64,000 bases of DNA from positions 77,427 through 141,426 of the forward strand of contig NZ_JBDUUH010000015.1 of NCBI RefSeq assembly GCF_039939195.1, written 5' to 3'. Below the pieces are notes generated by a model, which was not told where the DNA came from, did no database searches, and saw only the letters and a program-made list of their open reading frames with translations. Positions 1 through 8,235 of this stretch are shown in pieces. The DNA comes from Foliimonas ilicis (GTDB lineage Bacteria; Pseudomonadota; Alphaproteobacteria; Rhizobiales; Rhizobiaceae). The position numbers were made by a program, and so were the translations under genes. Positions within the stretch are counted from its first letter, which is position 1. Every line of letters starts with the position of its first letter.

Positions 1-352
1 TTGCCGCTGCAGAGCCGGAAGACGAACCGCCGGTGACGCGGTCGGGAGCGGCGGAATTGATGGGCGGCGGGAAATGCGCGTTCAGGCCCATCAGCGAAAA
101 GGCGAGTTCGTCGGTTTGGGTTTTTCCGGCAAACAGTGCACCGGCATTGAGGAGGCTTTCGACCGAGGGTGCGCTGCGAAGTGATTCGCCGCCGGCCTTC
201 ATCGGGTTGCCGCAGCCAGTCGGATAGCCTTTGACGTCGTAAATGTCTTTTACGGCCAGCAGCATATCCGCCAAAGGCCCGAATTCCGCGCTTTTTACTG
301 GGCGATCCGGCAAATCGAGGAAGGCATTCAACTCGTCGCGCATGGGCTGCAT
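1..352 (-). CDS. Amidase signature-family hydrolase, N-terminal part (cut by window edge)
   Basis: Reading leftward from ATG at 352 gives about 117 residues that run off the window. The segment AVKDIYDVKG carries the conserved lysine of the amidase-signature catalytic triad, and GGSSSGSAA is the glycine/serine-rich signature holding the cis-serine, so the family call is solid. Amidases of this family hydrolyse amide bonds, releasing ammonia and a carboxylate; the substrate cannot be told from the N-terminus alone. A second ATG at 343 is a possible start. The gene is transcribed away from the decarboxylase gene at 892, with a long shared upstream region. Confidence 0.85.
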   Translation of the reverse strand, partial: MQPMRDELNAFLDLPDRPVKSAEFGPLADMLLAVKDIYDVKGYPTGCGNPMKAGGESLRSAPSVESLLNAGALFAGKTQTDELAFSLMGLNAHFPPPINSAAPDRVTGGSSSGSAAA

Positions 353-891
353 TGTTCACCTTACGGATACGATATCGCCAACATCGTTCTGCAATGCAAT
401 TTTTTCAAGGTCAGGCAAATTTTTCGTTGATTGTGACACTCGACTTTCCTATATCCGCGCTTGCCCAAAGTCGCACGTGCCTGTGGGTGTCCGCCGACCC
501 TCGAATGGTGAGGAATCGGTAAGGTACCTGGAATTAACCCCTCCAGTCGGTTTAGCGGCCAACCGCGAAATCGAGGACATCTTGAAGCAACGACGGTGCG
601 GGCCTTTCTGGTGTTCTGCCGGTCGTCCAAAGACCGGGGTTACTGAAGAGGCACACCTTCATTGCCGGCAGTGCGGAGGCATTCTCCAAAGCTGAGGCAG
701 ACAAAGCGAGTATTCGCCGCAAGGCGTTGCTCATCGCCGCGTGACACGCGTCTCATGGTTCCGGTGTCTTCCACCGGCTGGATCCATGCGATTCGCCGTC
801 GCGTCCTTTGTCCACCGCGGAACCTCAATGGCCGAGTGCCGAGGGACCGCAGCTTGATAGACGCGGTTCCGGCCGCGCATGGAGATACCCG
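353..891 (+). promoter_or_regulatory. Long structured leader upstream of the ornithine decarboxylase gene (candidate speF-type RNA)
   Basis: This 539-base stretch has no convincing gene on either strand. Towards the decarboxylase start it contains two perfect stem-loops: CCGGTC/GACCGG (619-637) and CCGGTG/CACCGG (761-777). A looser pairing of CGGAACC near 820 with GGTTCCG near 866 is also possible. A conserved long leader RNA (the speF motif) has been described upstream of alphaproteobacterial ornithine decarboxylase genes, and position, length and folding fit. I cannot match the consensus by eye, so the family assignment is inference. The region must also contain the promoter of the divergent amidase gene. 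Confidence 0.4.
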
Positions 892-2025
892 ATGGCTACA
901 CAGCGCATCCTCGATTTCCTCGCAACCCGTCGTCCGAACGGTCCTTGCCTCGTGCTCGACCTCGAAGTCGTCGCGGAGAATTTCCACGCCTTCGAAAAGG
1001 CGATGCCGGATTCGAAAATCTATTACGCCGTGAAGGCAAACCCTGCGCCGGAAGTCCTGCGCCTGCTGGCTTCCATGGGCTCGTCCTTCGACACCGCTTC
1101 GGTGGCTGAAGTCGAAATGGCCATGGATGCAGGCGCGAGCGCCGATCGCATCTCCTTCGGCAACACGATCAAGAAGGAGCGCGACATTGCGCGCGCCTAC
1201 GAACTCGGCATTCGCCTCTTCGCAGTCGATTGCGTCGAGGAAGTCGACAAGATCGCCCGTGTTGCGCCTGAAGCCCGCGTATTCTGCCGCGTGCTGACCG
1301 ATGGTGAAGGCGCTGAATGGCCGCTGTCGCGCAAGTTCGGCTGCGTACCGGACATGGCCGTCGATGTGCTTCGCCATGCGAAGTCGCTCGGCCTCGACGC
1401 CTATGGTGTGTCGTTCCATGTTGGCTCGCAGCAGACCGATCTGGACGCATGGGACCGTGCGCTCGGCGACGCGAAGCGCGTTTTCGCAACGCTTGCCGAA
1501 GAAGGCATCACGCTGAAAATGGTCAATATGGGCGGCGGTTTCCCGACGCGTTACCTCAAGGACGTGCCGGTTGCGCAGGCCTATGGCCAGGCGATCTTCG
1601 GCTCGCTGCGCAAGCACTTTGGAAACACCATTCCGGAGACCATCATCGAGCCGGGCCGCGGCATGGTCGGCAATGCAGGCGTCATCAAGTCAGAGGTCGT
1701 CTTGATCTCCAAGAAGGCCGACAATGACAATGTGCGCTGGGTCTATCTCGACATCGGCAAGTTCGGCGGTCTGGCCGAGACGATGGACGAGGCGATCCGC
1801 TATCCGATCGTGACGCCGCGCGACGGCGATGCGGTTGCACCTTGCGTGCTTGCCGGACCGACCTGCGACTCGGCGGACGTGATGTATGAAAAGACGCCGT
1901 ATCCGCTGCCGCTTTCGCTCACCATCGGTGACGAAGTGCTGATCGAGGGGACCGGCGCATACACCACGACATACTCGTCGGTCGCCTTCAACGGCTTCGA
2001 GCCTCTCCGATCCTACGTGATCTGA
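892..2025 (+). CDS. Ornithine (possibly lysine/ornithine) decarboxylase, fold-type III PLP enzyme
   Basis: The 377-residue product has the size of the rhizobial ornithine/lysine decarboxylase group. YYAVKANP holds the lysine (K48) that binds pyridoxal phosphate, EPGRGMV is the phosphate-binding segment, and GPTCDSADV contains the active-site cysteine (C325) of the ornithine decarboxylase family. It converts ornithine to putrescine, feeding polyamine synthesis. The start is set by GGAGA at 881-885 seven bases before ATG 892; an upstream in-frame start at 808 would add 28 poor residues. A long structured leader precedes it, suggesting mRNA-level control. Lysine or diaminopimelate activity cannot be excluded, although the CDSAD motif favours ornithine. 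Confidence 0.9.
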   Translation: MATQRILDFLATRRPNGPCLVLDLEVVAENFHAFEKAMPDSKIYYAVKANPAPEVLRLLASMGSSFDTASVAEVEMAMDAGASADRISFGNTIKKERDIARAYELGIRLFAVDCVEEVDKIARVAPEARVFCRVLTDGEGAEWPLSRKFGCVPDMAVDVLRHAKSLGLDAYGVSFHVGSQQTDLDAWDRALGDAKRVFATLAEEGITLKMVNMGGGFPTRYLKDVPVAQAYGQAIFGSLRKHFGNTIPETIIEPGRGMVGNAGVIKSEVVLISKKADNDNVRWVYLDIGKFGGLAETMDEAIRYPIVTPRDGDAVAPCVLAGPTCDSADVMYEKTPYPLPLSLTIGDEVLIEGTGAYTTTYSSVAFNGFEPLRSYVI

Positions 2026-2078
2026 CAGGGCTCAAGCCCCGTCAGATCACTATCGTTTCGGGCGACACGCGTCGCCCG
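2017..2078 (+). terminator. Two tandem stem-loops after the decarboxylase gene
   Basis: The first hairpin pairs GTGATCTGAC (2017-2026) with GTCAGATCAC (2041-2050) and includes the stop codon. The second pairs CGGGCGAC (2059-2066) with GTCGCCCG (2071-2078) and is followed by AGGGGTTTTG, giving a weak rho-independent terminator shape. Confidence 0.6.
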
Positions 2079-2124
2079 AGGGGTTTTGCTTGCGGATGGA
2101 TTCCGCTCGTAAAGGATCTAGGAA

Positions 2125-2793
2125 ATGGACTTCTCGTACTTCGCTGAACAGCACCACGTAGACGATTGGGTAATCTCCCCCCTTGTGGAGCGCTCTACGT
2201 TGCCCCCCTCTGGCTTGCCAGCCATCTCCCCCACAAGGGGGGAGATCAGCAGTGGCGTTGCTTTCGCCATCGTGTCCGAGCAGCTTGCCGATATAGCCAC
2301 GCGCGACGCGCTGCTTGATCGTGCTATGGGGCCGAAGCGCCGCAAGAAGTCGTCGGAGAAGCTGCGTCGCGGGCGTCGCGCGTCCGAGGGGCTGGCTTTC
2401 GTGGCACGCGATGCGGCAGGCACGATCGTCGGCACGGTCAGGCTCTGGGATGTGAAGGCGGGCGAGGGCGGTCATGCAGCGCTTCTGCTTGGGCCTCTGG
2501 CTGTCGATCCTTCGGTCAAGAGCGGCGGCATCGGTTCGGCGCTGATGCGTCATGCGATTTTGGAAGCAGCCCGGCTTGGCCATGGCGCGATCCTGCTTGT
2601 GGGGGATGCGCCCTATTATGCGCGTTTCGGCTTTTCGGCGCAGAAGACGGCGCAGCTTGCCATGCCCGGCCCTTACGAGCAGGAGCGTTTTCTGGCGCTT
2701 GAGCTGAAAGAGGGTGCCCTGGATGGCGCGCGTGGCGTTCTCAAGGCGAGCGGCCGCAAACTGAAAGCAGCGGCGCTGAAGTTCGTAGCCTGA
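2125..2793 (+). CDS. GNAT-family N-acetyltransferase with an in-frame repeat insertion near its N-terminus
   Basis: The 222-residue protein has a GNAT fold: LAFVARD and TIVGTVRLWDV strands, then LGPLAVDPSVKSGGIGSALM, the acetyl-CoA pyrophosphate-binding loop, and a C-terminal YYARFGF segment typical of small-molecule acetyltransferases. The acyl acceptor is unknown. Residues 17-41 are encoded by a 74-base palindromic repeat (2173-2246) that keeps the frame. This explains an N-terminal stretch rich in proline, serine and arginine that looks unlike the family. Translation could instead begin downstream of the repeat, for example at GTG near 2254, which would place the repeat in the leader. A strong hairpin follows the gene at 2840-2869. 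Confidence 0.85.
   Translation: MDFSYFAEQHHVDDWVISPLVERSTLPPSGLPAISPTRGEISSGVAFAIVSEQLADIATRDALLDRAMGPKRRKKSSEKLRRGRRASEGLAFVARDAAGTIVGTVRLWDVKAGEGGHAALLLGPLAVDPSVKSGGIGSALMRHAILEAARLGHGAILLVGDAPYYARFGFSAQKTAQLAMPGPYEQERFLALELKEGALDGARGVLKASGRKLKAAALKFVA
2173..2246. repeat. 74-base derivative of the palindromic element, inside the GNAT gene
   Basis: The ends are a perfect 16-base inverted repeat: ATCTCCCCCCTTGTGG at 2173-2188 and its complement at 2231-2246. The inner part, CCCCCCTCTGGCTTGCC and the ATCTCCCCC that follows, matches one arm of the large elements at 40370, 43766, 55883 and 63806. AGCGCTCT at 2189-2196 matches their terminus. The central segment of the large copies is absent, so this looks like an internally deleted and rearranged copy. 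Confidence 0.85.
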
Positions 2794-2839
2794 AAGAAAT
2801 TCGCTTGGCCGCAGCTATCAGCGTGCGACGAGCGGACGG

Positions 2840-2869
2840 CGATCCGGACCGCGGGGGCGGTCCGGATCG
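2840..2869. terminator. Perfect 13-bp hairpin between convergent genes
   Basis: CGATCCGGACCGC (2840-2852) pairs perfectly with GCGGTCCGGATCG (2857-2869) around a GGGG loop. It lies between the GNAT gene and the convergent SCP2 gene, so it may terminate both, though neither side has a clean T run. Confidence 0.6.
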
Positions 2870-2886
2870 AACCTTCGTAAAGAAAA

Positions 2887-3168
2887 TTAGATAATCTGGC
2901 TGAGAGCCATGGCGACGGACATGTCGCCTTCGACCTTGATCTTGCCGGTCATGAAAGCGGTCGTCGGGCTAAGGTCGCCGGAGATCAGGTCTTCCAGGCT
3001 GCTGAGCGAAAGCTTGATCGTGCAATCGGTCGGCGCATCGACGGTCGAAACCGTGCGGCCATCGACAACGATCACTCCATCCGAGCCGGTATCGAACTTT
3101 ACGGATTTGTCGAAATCCGCGCTTTCGACCTGGGATTTGATTTTCTCGGCAATGGCTTCGACGCTCAT
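2887..3168 (-). CDS. SCP2 sterol-binding-domain protein
   Basis: This is a 93-residue single-domain protein. The pattern SVKFDTGSDGVIVVDGRTV, then CTIKLSLSSLEDLISGDLSP and FMTGKIKVEGDMSVAMAL, is the standard SCP2 (sterol carrier protein 2-like) domain, with the ligand-tunnel helix at the C-terminus. Bacterial members bind lipids or acyl chains, and the physiological ligand is rarely known. There is no signal peptide, so it is cytoplasmic. GGAGC precedes ATG 3168 at good spacing. It is a single gene, separated from the flagellar cluster by about 110 bases and ended by the shared hairpin. Confidence 0.9.
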   Translation of the reverse strand: MSVEAIAEKIKSQVESADFDKSVKFDTGSDGVIVVDGRTVSTVDAPTDCTIKLSLSSLEDLISGDLSPTTAFMTGKIKVEGDMSVAMALSQII

Positions 3169-3281
3169 GAAATAGCTCCTTGTTGTGCCGGCGGTGTTCA
3201 GAACCGCCGTTTTTACTGCGCGGCAAGTCGAACATATATGGGTTGATTAACGTTTACGTCAACGTGATTTCTGGGAAGATG

Positions 3282-3812
3282 TCAGTGCGCGGCAGGCGCG
3301 GGGGCAGGGGCTGGCGTTGCCGGTGCTGCTGCCGGAAGGCCACGCCCGGAATTGGCACGGATTTCGGACTTGGAGAGGAAGTCCATCTGCTCGATCATGA
3401 CTTCGCTGATTATCGGTTCGCCGATGCGCGCATTCACGCTGTCTCGTATGCCGTGCCTGAATGCATCGAGATCCATTTCCTTTGGCTGCGAGAAATCGAT
3501 CGCAGGATTGGCAAAGAGGAACGAGTAGACCTGATCGGTAATCAGTGTGTCTGCCGGAACCGAAAGCTTGCGCAGATTGGCCTGCTCGGCCGTGTAGACG
3601 AAACGCGCGAGGAAATAGCCCTCGATGCCGCGATCCTTCATGACCGGCACCGATATGACGGCGGTTTTCACATAATCGAGGCCGCCAAGCAGTGGTGGAG
3701 GGGTCGCGGCTGCTGCAGCGTCGGCTTTGGTGCCGGAAGACTGGAAAGCATAGACGACCGCGCCGATCGTGACGGCACAAATCCAGATTGCGGCCCCGAT
3801 GAACTTGATCAT
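3282..3812 (-). CDS. Membrane-anchored protein of the flagellar operon, possibly a distant FliL-like domain
   Basis: The 176-residue protein has one N-terminal membrane segment (about residues 5-23) with the rest predicted outside the cytoplasm, and an Ala/Pro-rich tail. Between about residues 50 and 150 the pattern of a strand rich in VISVPV, a long helix and the closing SEVMIEQMDFLSK resembles the periplasmic domain of FliL. True FliL is encoded separately at 23617, so this would be a paralogue; that is inference. Its ATG overlaps the stop of the preceding FlgN-like gene by 4 bases, and it is the last gene of the flhA operon. Confidence 0.65.
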   Translation of the reverse strand: MIKFIGAAIWICAVTIGAVVYAFQSSGTKADAAAAATPPPLLGGLDYVKTAVISVPVMKDRGIEGYFLARFVYTAEQANLRKLSVPADTLITDQVYSFLFANPAIDFSQPKEMDLDAFRHGIRDSVNARIGEPIISEVMIEQMDFLSKSEIRANSGRGLPAAAPATPAPAPAPAAH

Positions 3813-4228
3813 CTTACCCAGCCGAACTCGCCAGCGGAGTAAGTGCCATCGTTCTCGCCCTTCTGGATCGCGTCCTGCATCATGGTAGCGACTTCGGTGA
3901 CGGCACTCAGATGGTCACGAATGACGGATTCGTTGATCGCCAGCTTCTCGCGAAGGCTGCGCAATCCATCGCCATGCTGCGCAAGAAGGTCCGTGTCGCC
4001 AACGTTTTTGACCACGCGGGTCAGTTCATAAAGATAACGGCTCTTGCGCGCATTCGACGCCTTTATGTCGAAGCGTACATCGGTGCGTATTGCGTTTGTT
4101 TCATGCTCGACGGCTTTTTCGATCCGTCCGAGCAGGGCCGTCAAGCTTGCTGGCTTGATCGCGACCGCCACTTCCGGCGGTGTTGTCTGAGCAGATGAGA
4201 TCTGCGCGAATTGCTTATCATTCGACAT
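3809..4228 (-). CDS. FlgN-like flagellar export chaperone candidate
   Basis: The 139-residue, largely helical and charged protein has no membrane segment. The middle has the FlgN layout: a helix beginning LTALLGRIEKAVEHET, a second helix around KASNARKSRYLYELTRVV, and a third with LREKLAINESVIRDHLSAV. FlgN proteins hold the hook-filament junction proteins FlgK and FlgL for export. Both substrates are encoded in this cluster and no other FlgN is seen. The assignment rests on length, helical pattern and position between flgJ and the membrane-anchored 176-residue gene, not on a diagnostic motif. Confidence 0.55.
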   Translation of the reverse strand: MSNDKQFAQISSAQTTPPEVAVAIKPASLTALLGRIEKAVEHETNAIRTDVRFDIKASNARKSRYLYELTRVVKNVGDTDLLAQHGDGLRSLREKLAINESVIRDHLSAVTEVATMMQDAIQKGENDGTYSAGEFGWVR

Positions 4229-4249
4229 GTTTGTCTGCTCCCTGAACGA

Positions 4250-4795
4250 TTACTTCTTTGTTGTGGCGGCGATGCCGGATCGCTCTTCGGTGATCGAGCG
4301 GGCAATCTTGCGCTGTATGTCCTGCACGAGGGCCTGAGACAGCGAAGTCTGCTCGTCCGTTTCCGTATGAGCGCTGGCGTGTTTGACAGGACCGACCGCC
4401 ACGCGTTTGTCGCCGCTGGCGTAGTGGTCGGGTAACATTCTGTCCGCTATACCGATGCCGCCGCGATCCGCCATCACCCCTGCGATCTTTTCGGCCATCA
4501 TCGATTTCCACATGTCACCGGCAATACCCTTGCCGTAAACGGCTTCGGCATCCTGCGGCATCATGTTTTGAATAAAAGTCTGCAACACCATCGCCTCAAA
4601 ACGCTTGAAGCTGTTTGGCGAAGCGGGCGGTTCGGCTGCGCGGCCCGATTGCTGCGTTTCTCCCACCGAAAAATTCGCGCCCGTGGCAACACGCCCTCCG
4701 CGCTTGGCGAGTTCGGCGCGTGCGGCTTGCACGCCCGAAGGCTCGGCCGCGCGGGCAACATCGAGAACAATGTCGCTGGGAGGTGAAATCGCCAA
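4250..4795 (-). CDS. flgJ: FlgJ-type rod-binding protein (rod-cap domain only)
   Basis: The 181-residue protein has an unstructured N-terminal 60 residues. The conserved rod-binding segment follows: FKRFEAMVLQTFIQNMMP, then GKGIAGDMWKSMMAEKIAG and GGIGIADRML, the hallmark of the FlgJ N-terminal domain (also called CheL in Caulobacter). It would cap the growing flagellar rod in the periplasm. The muramidase domain found on enterobacterial FlgJ is missing. A separate lytic transglycosylase is encoded at 15158-15745, consistent with the split arrangement known in alphaproteobacteria. Confidence 0.85.
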   Translation of the reverse strand: MAISPPSDIVLDVARAAEPSGVQAARAELAKRGGRVATGANFSVGETQQSGRAAEPPASPNSFKRFEAMVLQTFIQNMMPQDAEAVYGKGIAGDMWKSMMAEKIAGVMADRGGIGIADRMLPDHYASGDKRVAVGPVKHASAHTETDEQTSLSQALVQDIQRKIARSITEERSGIAATTKK

Positions 4796-4850
4796 TATAT
4801 GGATCCTCTGTTATTTCGCCGGATCATGAAGCAACAAGCTTGCGGCAGCC

Positions 4851-5240
4851 TTACTTGTCGTTTCCGACGTGTTTGCGCTCGATCATTTCGAGCCTTTCGC
4901 GGTCGGATGTCTCGCGTTCGTCGCGCTGGCGGACCTCGCGATAGGCGCGCTCGACCATGTTGGTGCGCGCCGTCGCGGTCGCCACATTCGCCGATTCCAC
5001 CTTGGCGCGCGCCTTGTTTTCCTGGCTGCGATTCAACGCCTTTTCGATGCGGTTCGAGTAGAGCGCAGGAAACAAGGGCGACAGCGAATCCTCGGCGTCG
5101 AAGCGGTTCATGAGGTCTTCTGCCTCGCCTTGCGCGCTTATTGCGGCCGATACGAAGCCTGCGTGCCGCGTTTCGTGCAGGGCTTTCAGCTTCTCCTGCA
5201 CGTCTACCAGTTTTCGCAGGCGGTCCTTGCGCGTCGTCAT
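4851..5240 (-). CDS. fliJ: FliJ-like coiled-coil flagellar protein
   Basis: The 129 residues are almost entirely charged helix (LRKLVDVQEKLKALHETRHA at the start; NMVERAYREVRQRDERETSD near the end), matching the size and antiparallel coiled-coil character of FliJ, the stalk-like export component that contacts FliI and FlhA. It sits 2 bases after fliR. FliJ sequences are poorly conserved, so the name rests on context and architecture; FliI itself is far away at 29632. Confidence 0.6.
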   Translation of the reverse strand: MTTRKDRLRKLVDVQEKLKALHETRHAGFVSAAISAQGEAEDLMNRFDAEDSLSPLFPALYSNRIEKALNRSQENKARAKVESANVATATARTNMVERAYREVRQRDERETSDRERLEMIERKHVGNDK

Positions 5241-5242
5241 GC

Positions 5243-5995
5243 CTACCTCCCGATGGTGATGTCCACGAAGCCGTCCGCGAACAGGCTAAGCATGGTGGTT
5301 ACGCCGAAATAGAAGATGATGAGACCGCCCGCGATGACGAAAGGCAGCGAGATGAAGTAGACCGGAATTTGCGGCGTCAGCTTGTTCACGAAGCCGATGG
5401 TCAGGTTGACGAGGATCGCATAGGCGATGAAAGGGCTGCCCAGCCGCAGCACCACCATGAAGCCTTCCGACAATGTGTCGGTCATATCGACCAAGGCCGC
5501 CTGCGGGTTGAACATCACTTCGATCGGCGCCACCCGGTAGGAGGCGACCAGCGCCTTTATGATCTCGTGATGGAAATCGAAGACGAACAAGAGCATCAAG
5601 GCCGAGAATGTGATGATCGAGGCGAGAGCTGCCTGTGGCTCTACCTCTTCGATGGCGTTCCCACCCATGCCGCTATAGCCGATCAGCATGGCAATCGCCG
5701 ACCCCATGAATTGCAGCGCGAGCATATAGAGGCGCGCCATCAGGCCGATCAGCGCGCCGATGAGCAGTTCCGAGCCGATCATCGGAAGCAGTATGTCCAC
5801 GCGCCGGTCGACATGCGGCAGGATCTGATCCCAAAGATGCGCCAGCAATCCCATCGTCGCCGCGATTGCAACGAACAGCCGGATTTGGGGTGGCACGCGC
5901 GCGCTCGAAAGGCCCGGCATGAGCATGAAACAAGCGCCGATGCGGCAGAATGCAAGAAACGCCGCAAGCACCATGCTTTCGGCTGTTGGGGTCAC
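5243..5995 (-). CDS. fliR: Flagellar export-gate protein FliR
   Basis: The 250-residue polytopic membrane protein has six predicted hydrophobic segments. Typical FliR features include the N-terminal FCRIGACFMLMPGLSS, LIGALIGLMARLYMLALQFMG, the MGGNAIEE loop and the C-terminal NKLTPQIPVYFISLPFVI segment. FliR forms the export gate of the flagellar type III apparatus with FliP and FliQ. Its ATG overlaps the flhA stop by 4 bases (5992-5995), indicating coupled translation. Confidence 0.95.
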   Translation of the reverse strand: MTPTAESMVLAAFLAFCRIGACFMLMPGLSSARVPPQIRLFVAIAATMGLLAHLWDQILPHVDRRVDILLPMIGSELLIGALIGLMARLYMLALQFMGSAIAMLIGYSGMGGNAIEEVEPQAALASIITFSALMLLFVFDFHHEIIKALVASYRVAPIEVMFNPQAALVDMTDTLSEGFMVVLRLGSPFIAYAILVNLTIGFVNKLTPQIPVYFISLPFVIAGGLIIFYFGVTTMLSLFADGFVDITIGR

Positions 5996-8079
5996 GAAAC
6001 GGTTCCGAGCACGCGGATTTCGACACCTTTTGCGATTTCGACATGCGAAAGCACGGGCAGGGTCGGGAAAAGACGCTCGATGATCATGCGAACGTAAGGG
6101 CGCGCGTCAGGCGCGGTGACGATGCAGAAGCGTTCGCCCGCTTCCAGATGCACGCGAATGGCGGTGGAAGCTTCCTGGCCGAATTCCTCGAGCTGGCGCG
6201 GATCGATGTCGAATTCGCGGATTTCGCCCTTGGCATCGCGCTTGAGGCTCTGGTGGAAGGCCATGTCCCAGCGGTTTCCGAGGCGAAGAACCTTCAGCAC
6301 GCTGCCTTCCGAGAGATCGCCGCAAATCTGCTGCGCCATGCGGATGCGGACATGCTCGACGATCTGCTCGGTGCGGCGTACATGCGGCGCGATCTCGGCG
6401 ATGGCCTCGATGATGAGATGCAGATTGCGGATCGATACGCGTTCTGCCAGCAGCAGCTTCAGCACGGCCTGCAGGCCCGGATAGGAAATGTGCGAGGTGC
6501 AAATCTCGTCGGCCAGCTTGCGGTACTCGGAATCCTGACGCTCCAGCAGTGACTTCATGTCCTTGTAGGACAGGAGCTGCGGCAGATTGTTTCGAATGAC
6601 TTCGCTCAAATGCGTCAGCAGAACCGACATGTTGTCGGCGAAGGTGAGTTGCTCACGCCTCAAGTCTTCGGCAAACATTTCCGGCACCGAATAGGCGCGC
6701 ATCGCGAAGGCAGGCTCACGCACTTCCTCGCCCGGAATTTCCGGTGTCGGGCGGTTGCCGAGCAAGACCATAAGCTCACCGACGCGCACCTGATATTCGG
6801 CGACAACGGTGCCGTGAACCTTGATCTGGTAGCTTTTCGAGGGGATCGAGAAATCGTCGGTCAGGCGCACTTCAGGGACGACGAAGCCATATTGGCTCGC
6901 GAATTTCTTGCGCATCTTGCCCATGCGGAACGCAAGTTCCTGATGCGAGGTAAGAAGCTTGCCGGACAATTGCTTGCCGATCAGAAGTTCGATCTCAGCG
7001 GTCTTCAGAGAGGCTTTGACGGAATTCTTTTCCTCGACGTCCTTTTGGGCCAGCTCCATTTTTTCCGCTTCCTGGGCGGCTGCGACGCGCTTGTTGTGCT
7101 GCATCGGAATGAAATAGCCGAGCGCTGCCATCGCGACAGCCAGGCTGAGGAATGGAAACATCGGCAGGCCGGGAACGATCGACATGAGAAGCAACAGGCC
7201 GCCCGCGACGTAGAGCGCGCGGGGATAGGCGCCGAGCTGGCCGAAAACAGCCTGATCCGCCGAGCCGCGCGTGCCGCCTTTCGAGACAAGAAGACCGGCT
7301 GCCAGCGAAACGATCAGTGCGGGGATCTGTGTGACCAGACCGTCGCCCACCGAGAGCTTGATGAATACATCGGCCGCTTCGCCCATGCTCATGCCGTGGC
7401 GCAGATAGCCGATGGCGATGCCGCCGATAATGTTGATCGCGGTGATGAGCAGGCCGGCGATCGCATCGCCGCGCACGAATTTCGAGGCACCGTCCATCGA
7501 ACCGAAGAAGGAGCTTTCTTCTTCCAGTTCACGGCGGCGCAACTGTGCGGTCTTGTCGTCGATCATACCGGCGGAAAGGTCGGCGTCGATCGACATCTGC
7601 TTGCCGGGGATGGCATCGAGCGTGAAGCGGGCACCGACTTCCGCGATACGCGTTGCGCCCTTGGTGATGACGATGAAGTTCACGACCACCAGAATCAGGA
7701 ACACGATAAGGCCGATGACGAAATCGCCGCTCATCACCAGGCTCGAAAATCCGCTGATTACATAGCCCGCCGCGTGCGTGCCTTCATTGCCATGGGAAAG
7801 GATCATGCGCGTCGTCGCGATGTTCAGAGACAGGCGCAGCATCGTTGCGATGAGCAGGATCGTCGGGAACGACGAGAAATCGAGCGGGCGCTGAATCCAT
7901 AGCGCGACCATGAGGATAAGGACCGAGATGGCGATGGAGAAGGCGAGGCCGACATCGATCAGAAAAGCGGGGATAGGCAGGAAGAGAACTGCCAGGATGA
8001 CGACGATGCCAAGCGCGAAAAAGACGTCGCGGCCGCTTTTTGCCGAACTGTTCGTCGAGATCGTTTCCGTTAAAGCCAT
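5992..8079 (-). CDS. flhA: Flagellar export apparatus protein FlhA
   Basis: The 695-residue protein is of normal length. The N-terminal half has about eight membrane segments with the family signature RFTLDAIPGKQMSIDADLSAG (near residues 150-170) followed by GASKFVRGDAIAGLLIT. The C-terminal half is the cytosolic ring domain that receives chaperone-substrate complexes. It starts an flhA-fliR-fliJ-flgJ-flgN-like run. Unusually for this gene order, it is separated from fliQ by an unrelated gene on the opposite strand, so flhA probably has its own promoter in 8080-8235. Confidence 0.97.
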   Translation of the reverse strand: MALTETISTNSSAKSGRDVFFALGIVVILAVLFLPIPAFLIDVGLAFSIAISVLILMVALWIQRPLDFSSFPTILLIATMLRLSLNIATTRMILSHGNEGTHAAGYVISGFSSLVMSGDFVIGLIVFLILVVVNFIVITKGATRIAEVGARFTLDAIPGKQMSIDADLSAGMIDDKTAQLRRRELEEESSFFGSMDGASKFVRGDAIAGLLITAINIIGGIAIGYLRHGMSMGEAADVFIKLSVGDGLVTQIPALIVSLAAGLLVSKGGTRGSADQAVFGQLGAYPRALYVAGGLLLLMSIVPGLPMFPFLSLAVAMAALGYFIPMQHNKRVAAAQEAEKMELAQKDVEEKNSVKASLKTAEIELLIGKQLSGKLLTSHQELAFRMGKMRKKFASQYGFVVPEVRLTDDFSIPSKSYQIKVHGTVVAEYQVRVGELMVLLGNRPTPEIPGEEVREPAFAMRAYSVPEMFAEDLRREQLTFADNMSVLLTHLSEVIRNNLPQLLSYKDMKSLLERQDSEYRKLADEICTSHISYPGLQAVLKLLLAERVSIRNLHLIIEAIAEIAPHVRRTEQIVEHVRIRMAQQICGDLSEGSVLKVLRLGNRWDMAFHQSLKRDAKGEIREFDIDPRQLEEFGQEASTAIRVHLEAGERFCIVTAPDARPYVRMIIERLFPTLPVLSHVEIAKGVEIRVLGTVS

Positions 8080-8235
8080 CTACTATGCCTGCCCGCTCAG
8101 TTTCGGAGGCAGCGTCGGCGCTTCTCCGTTTGGGGCAGGTTAAGGGTTCAAGCTTGTGCGAGGGTGAGCTTCACCGGACGGCTTCCAGTGTTTGAAAGCT
8201 TGAACAATCCTGGTTCGTCTGATTAGTCAGCGACC
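8080..8235. promoter_or_regulatory. Divergent promoter region of flhA and the 8236 gene
   Basis: These 156 bases between divergent starts must hold both promoters. No perfect operator or strong hairpin stands out. Confidence 0.4.

Noticed and set aside
361..695. Open frames on both strands in the decarboxylase leader
   Set aside because: Neither shows a family motif or good start; the region is better explained as a structured leader.
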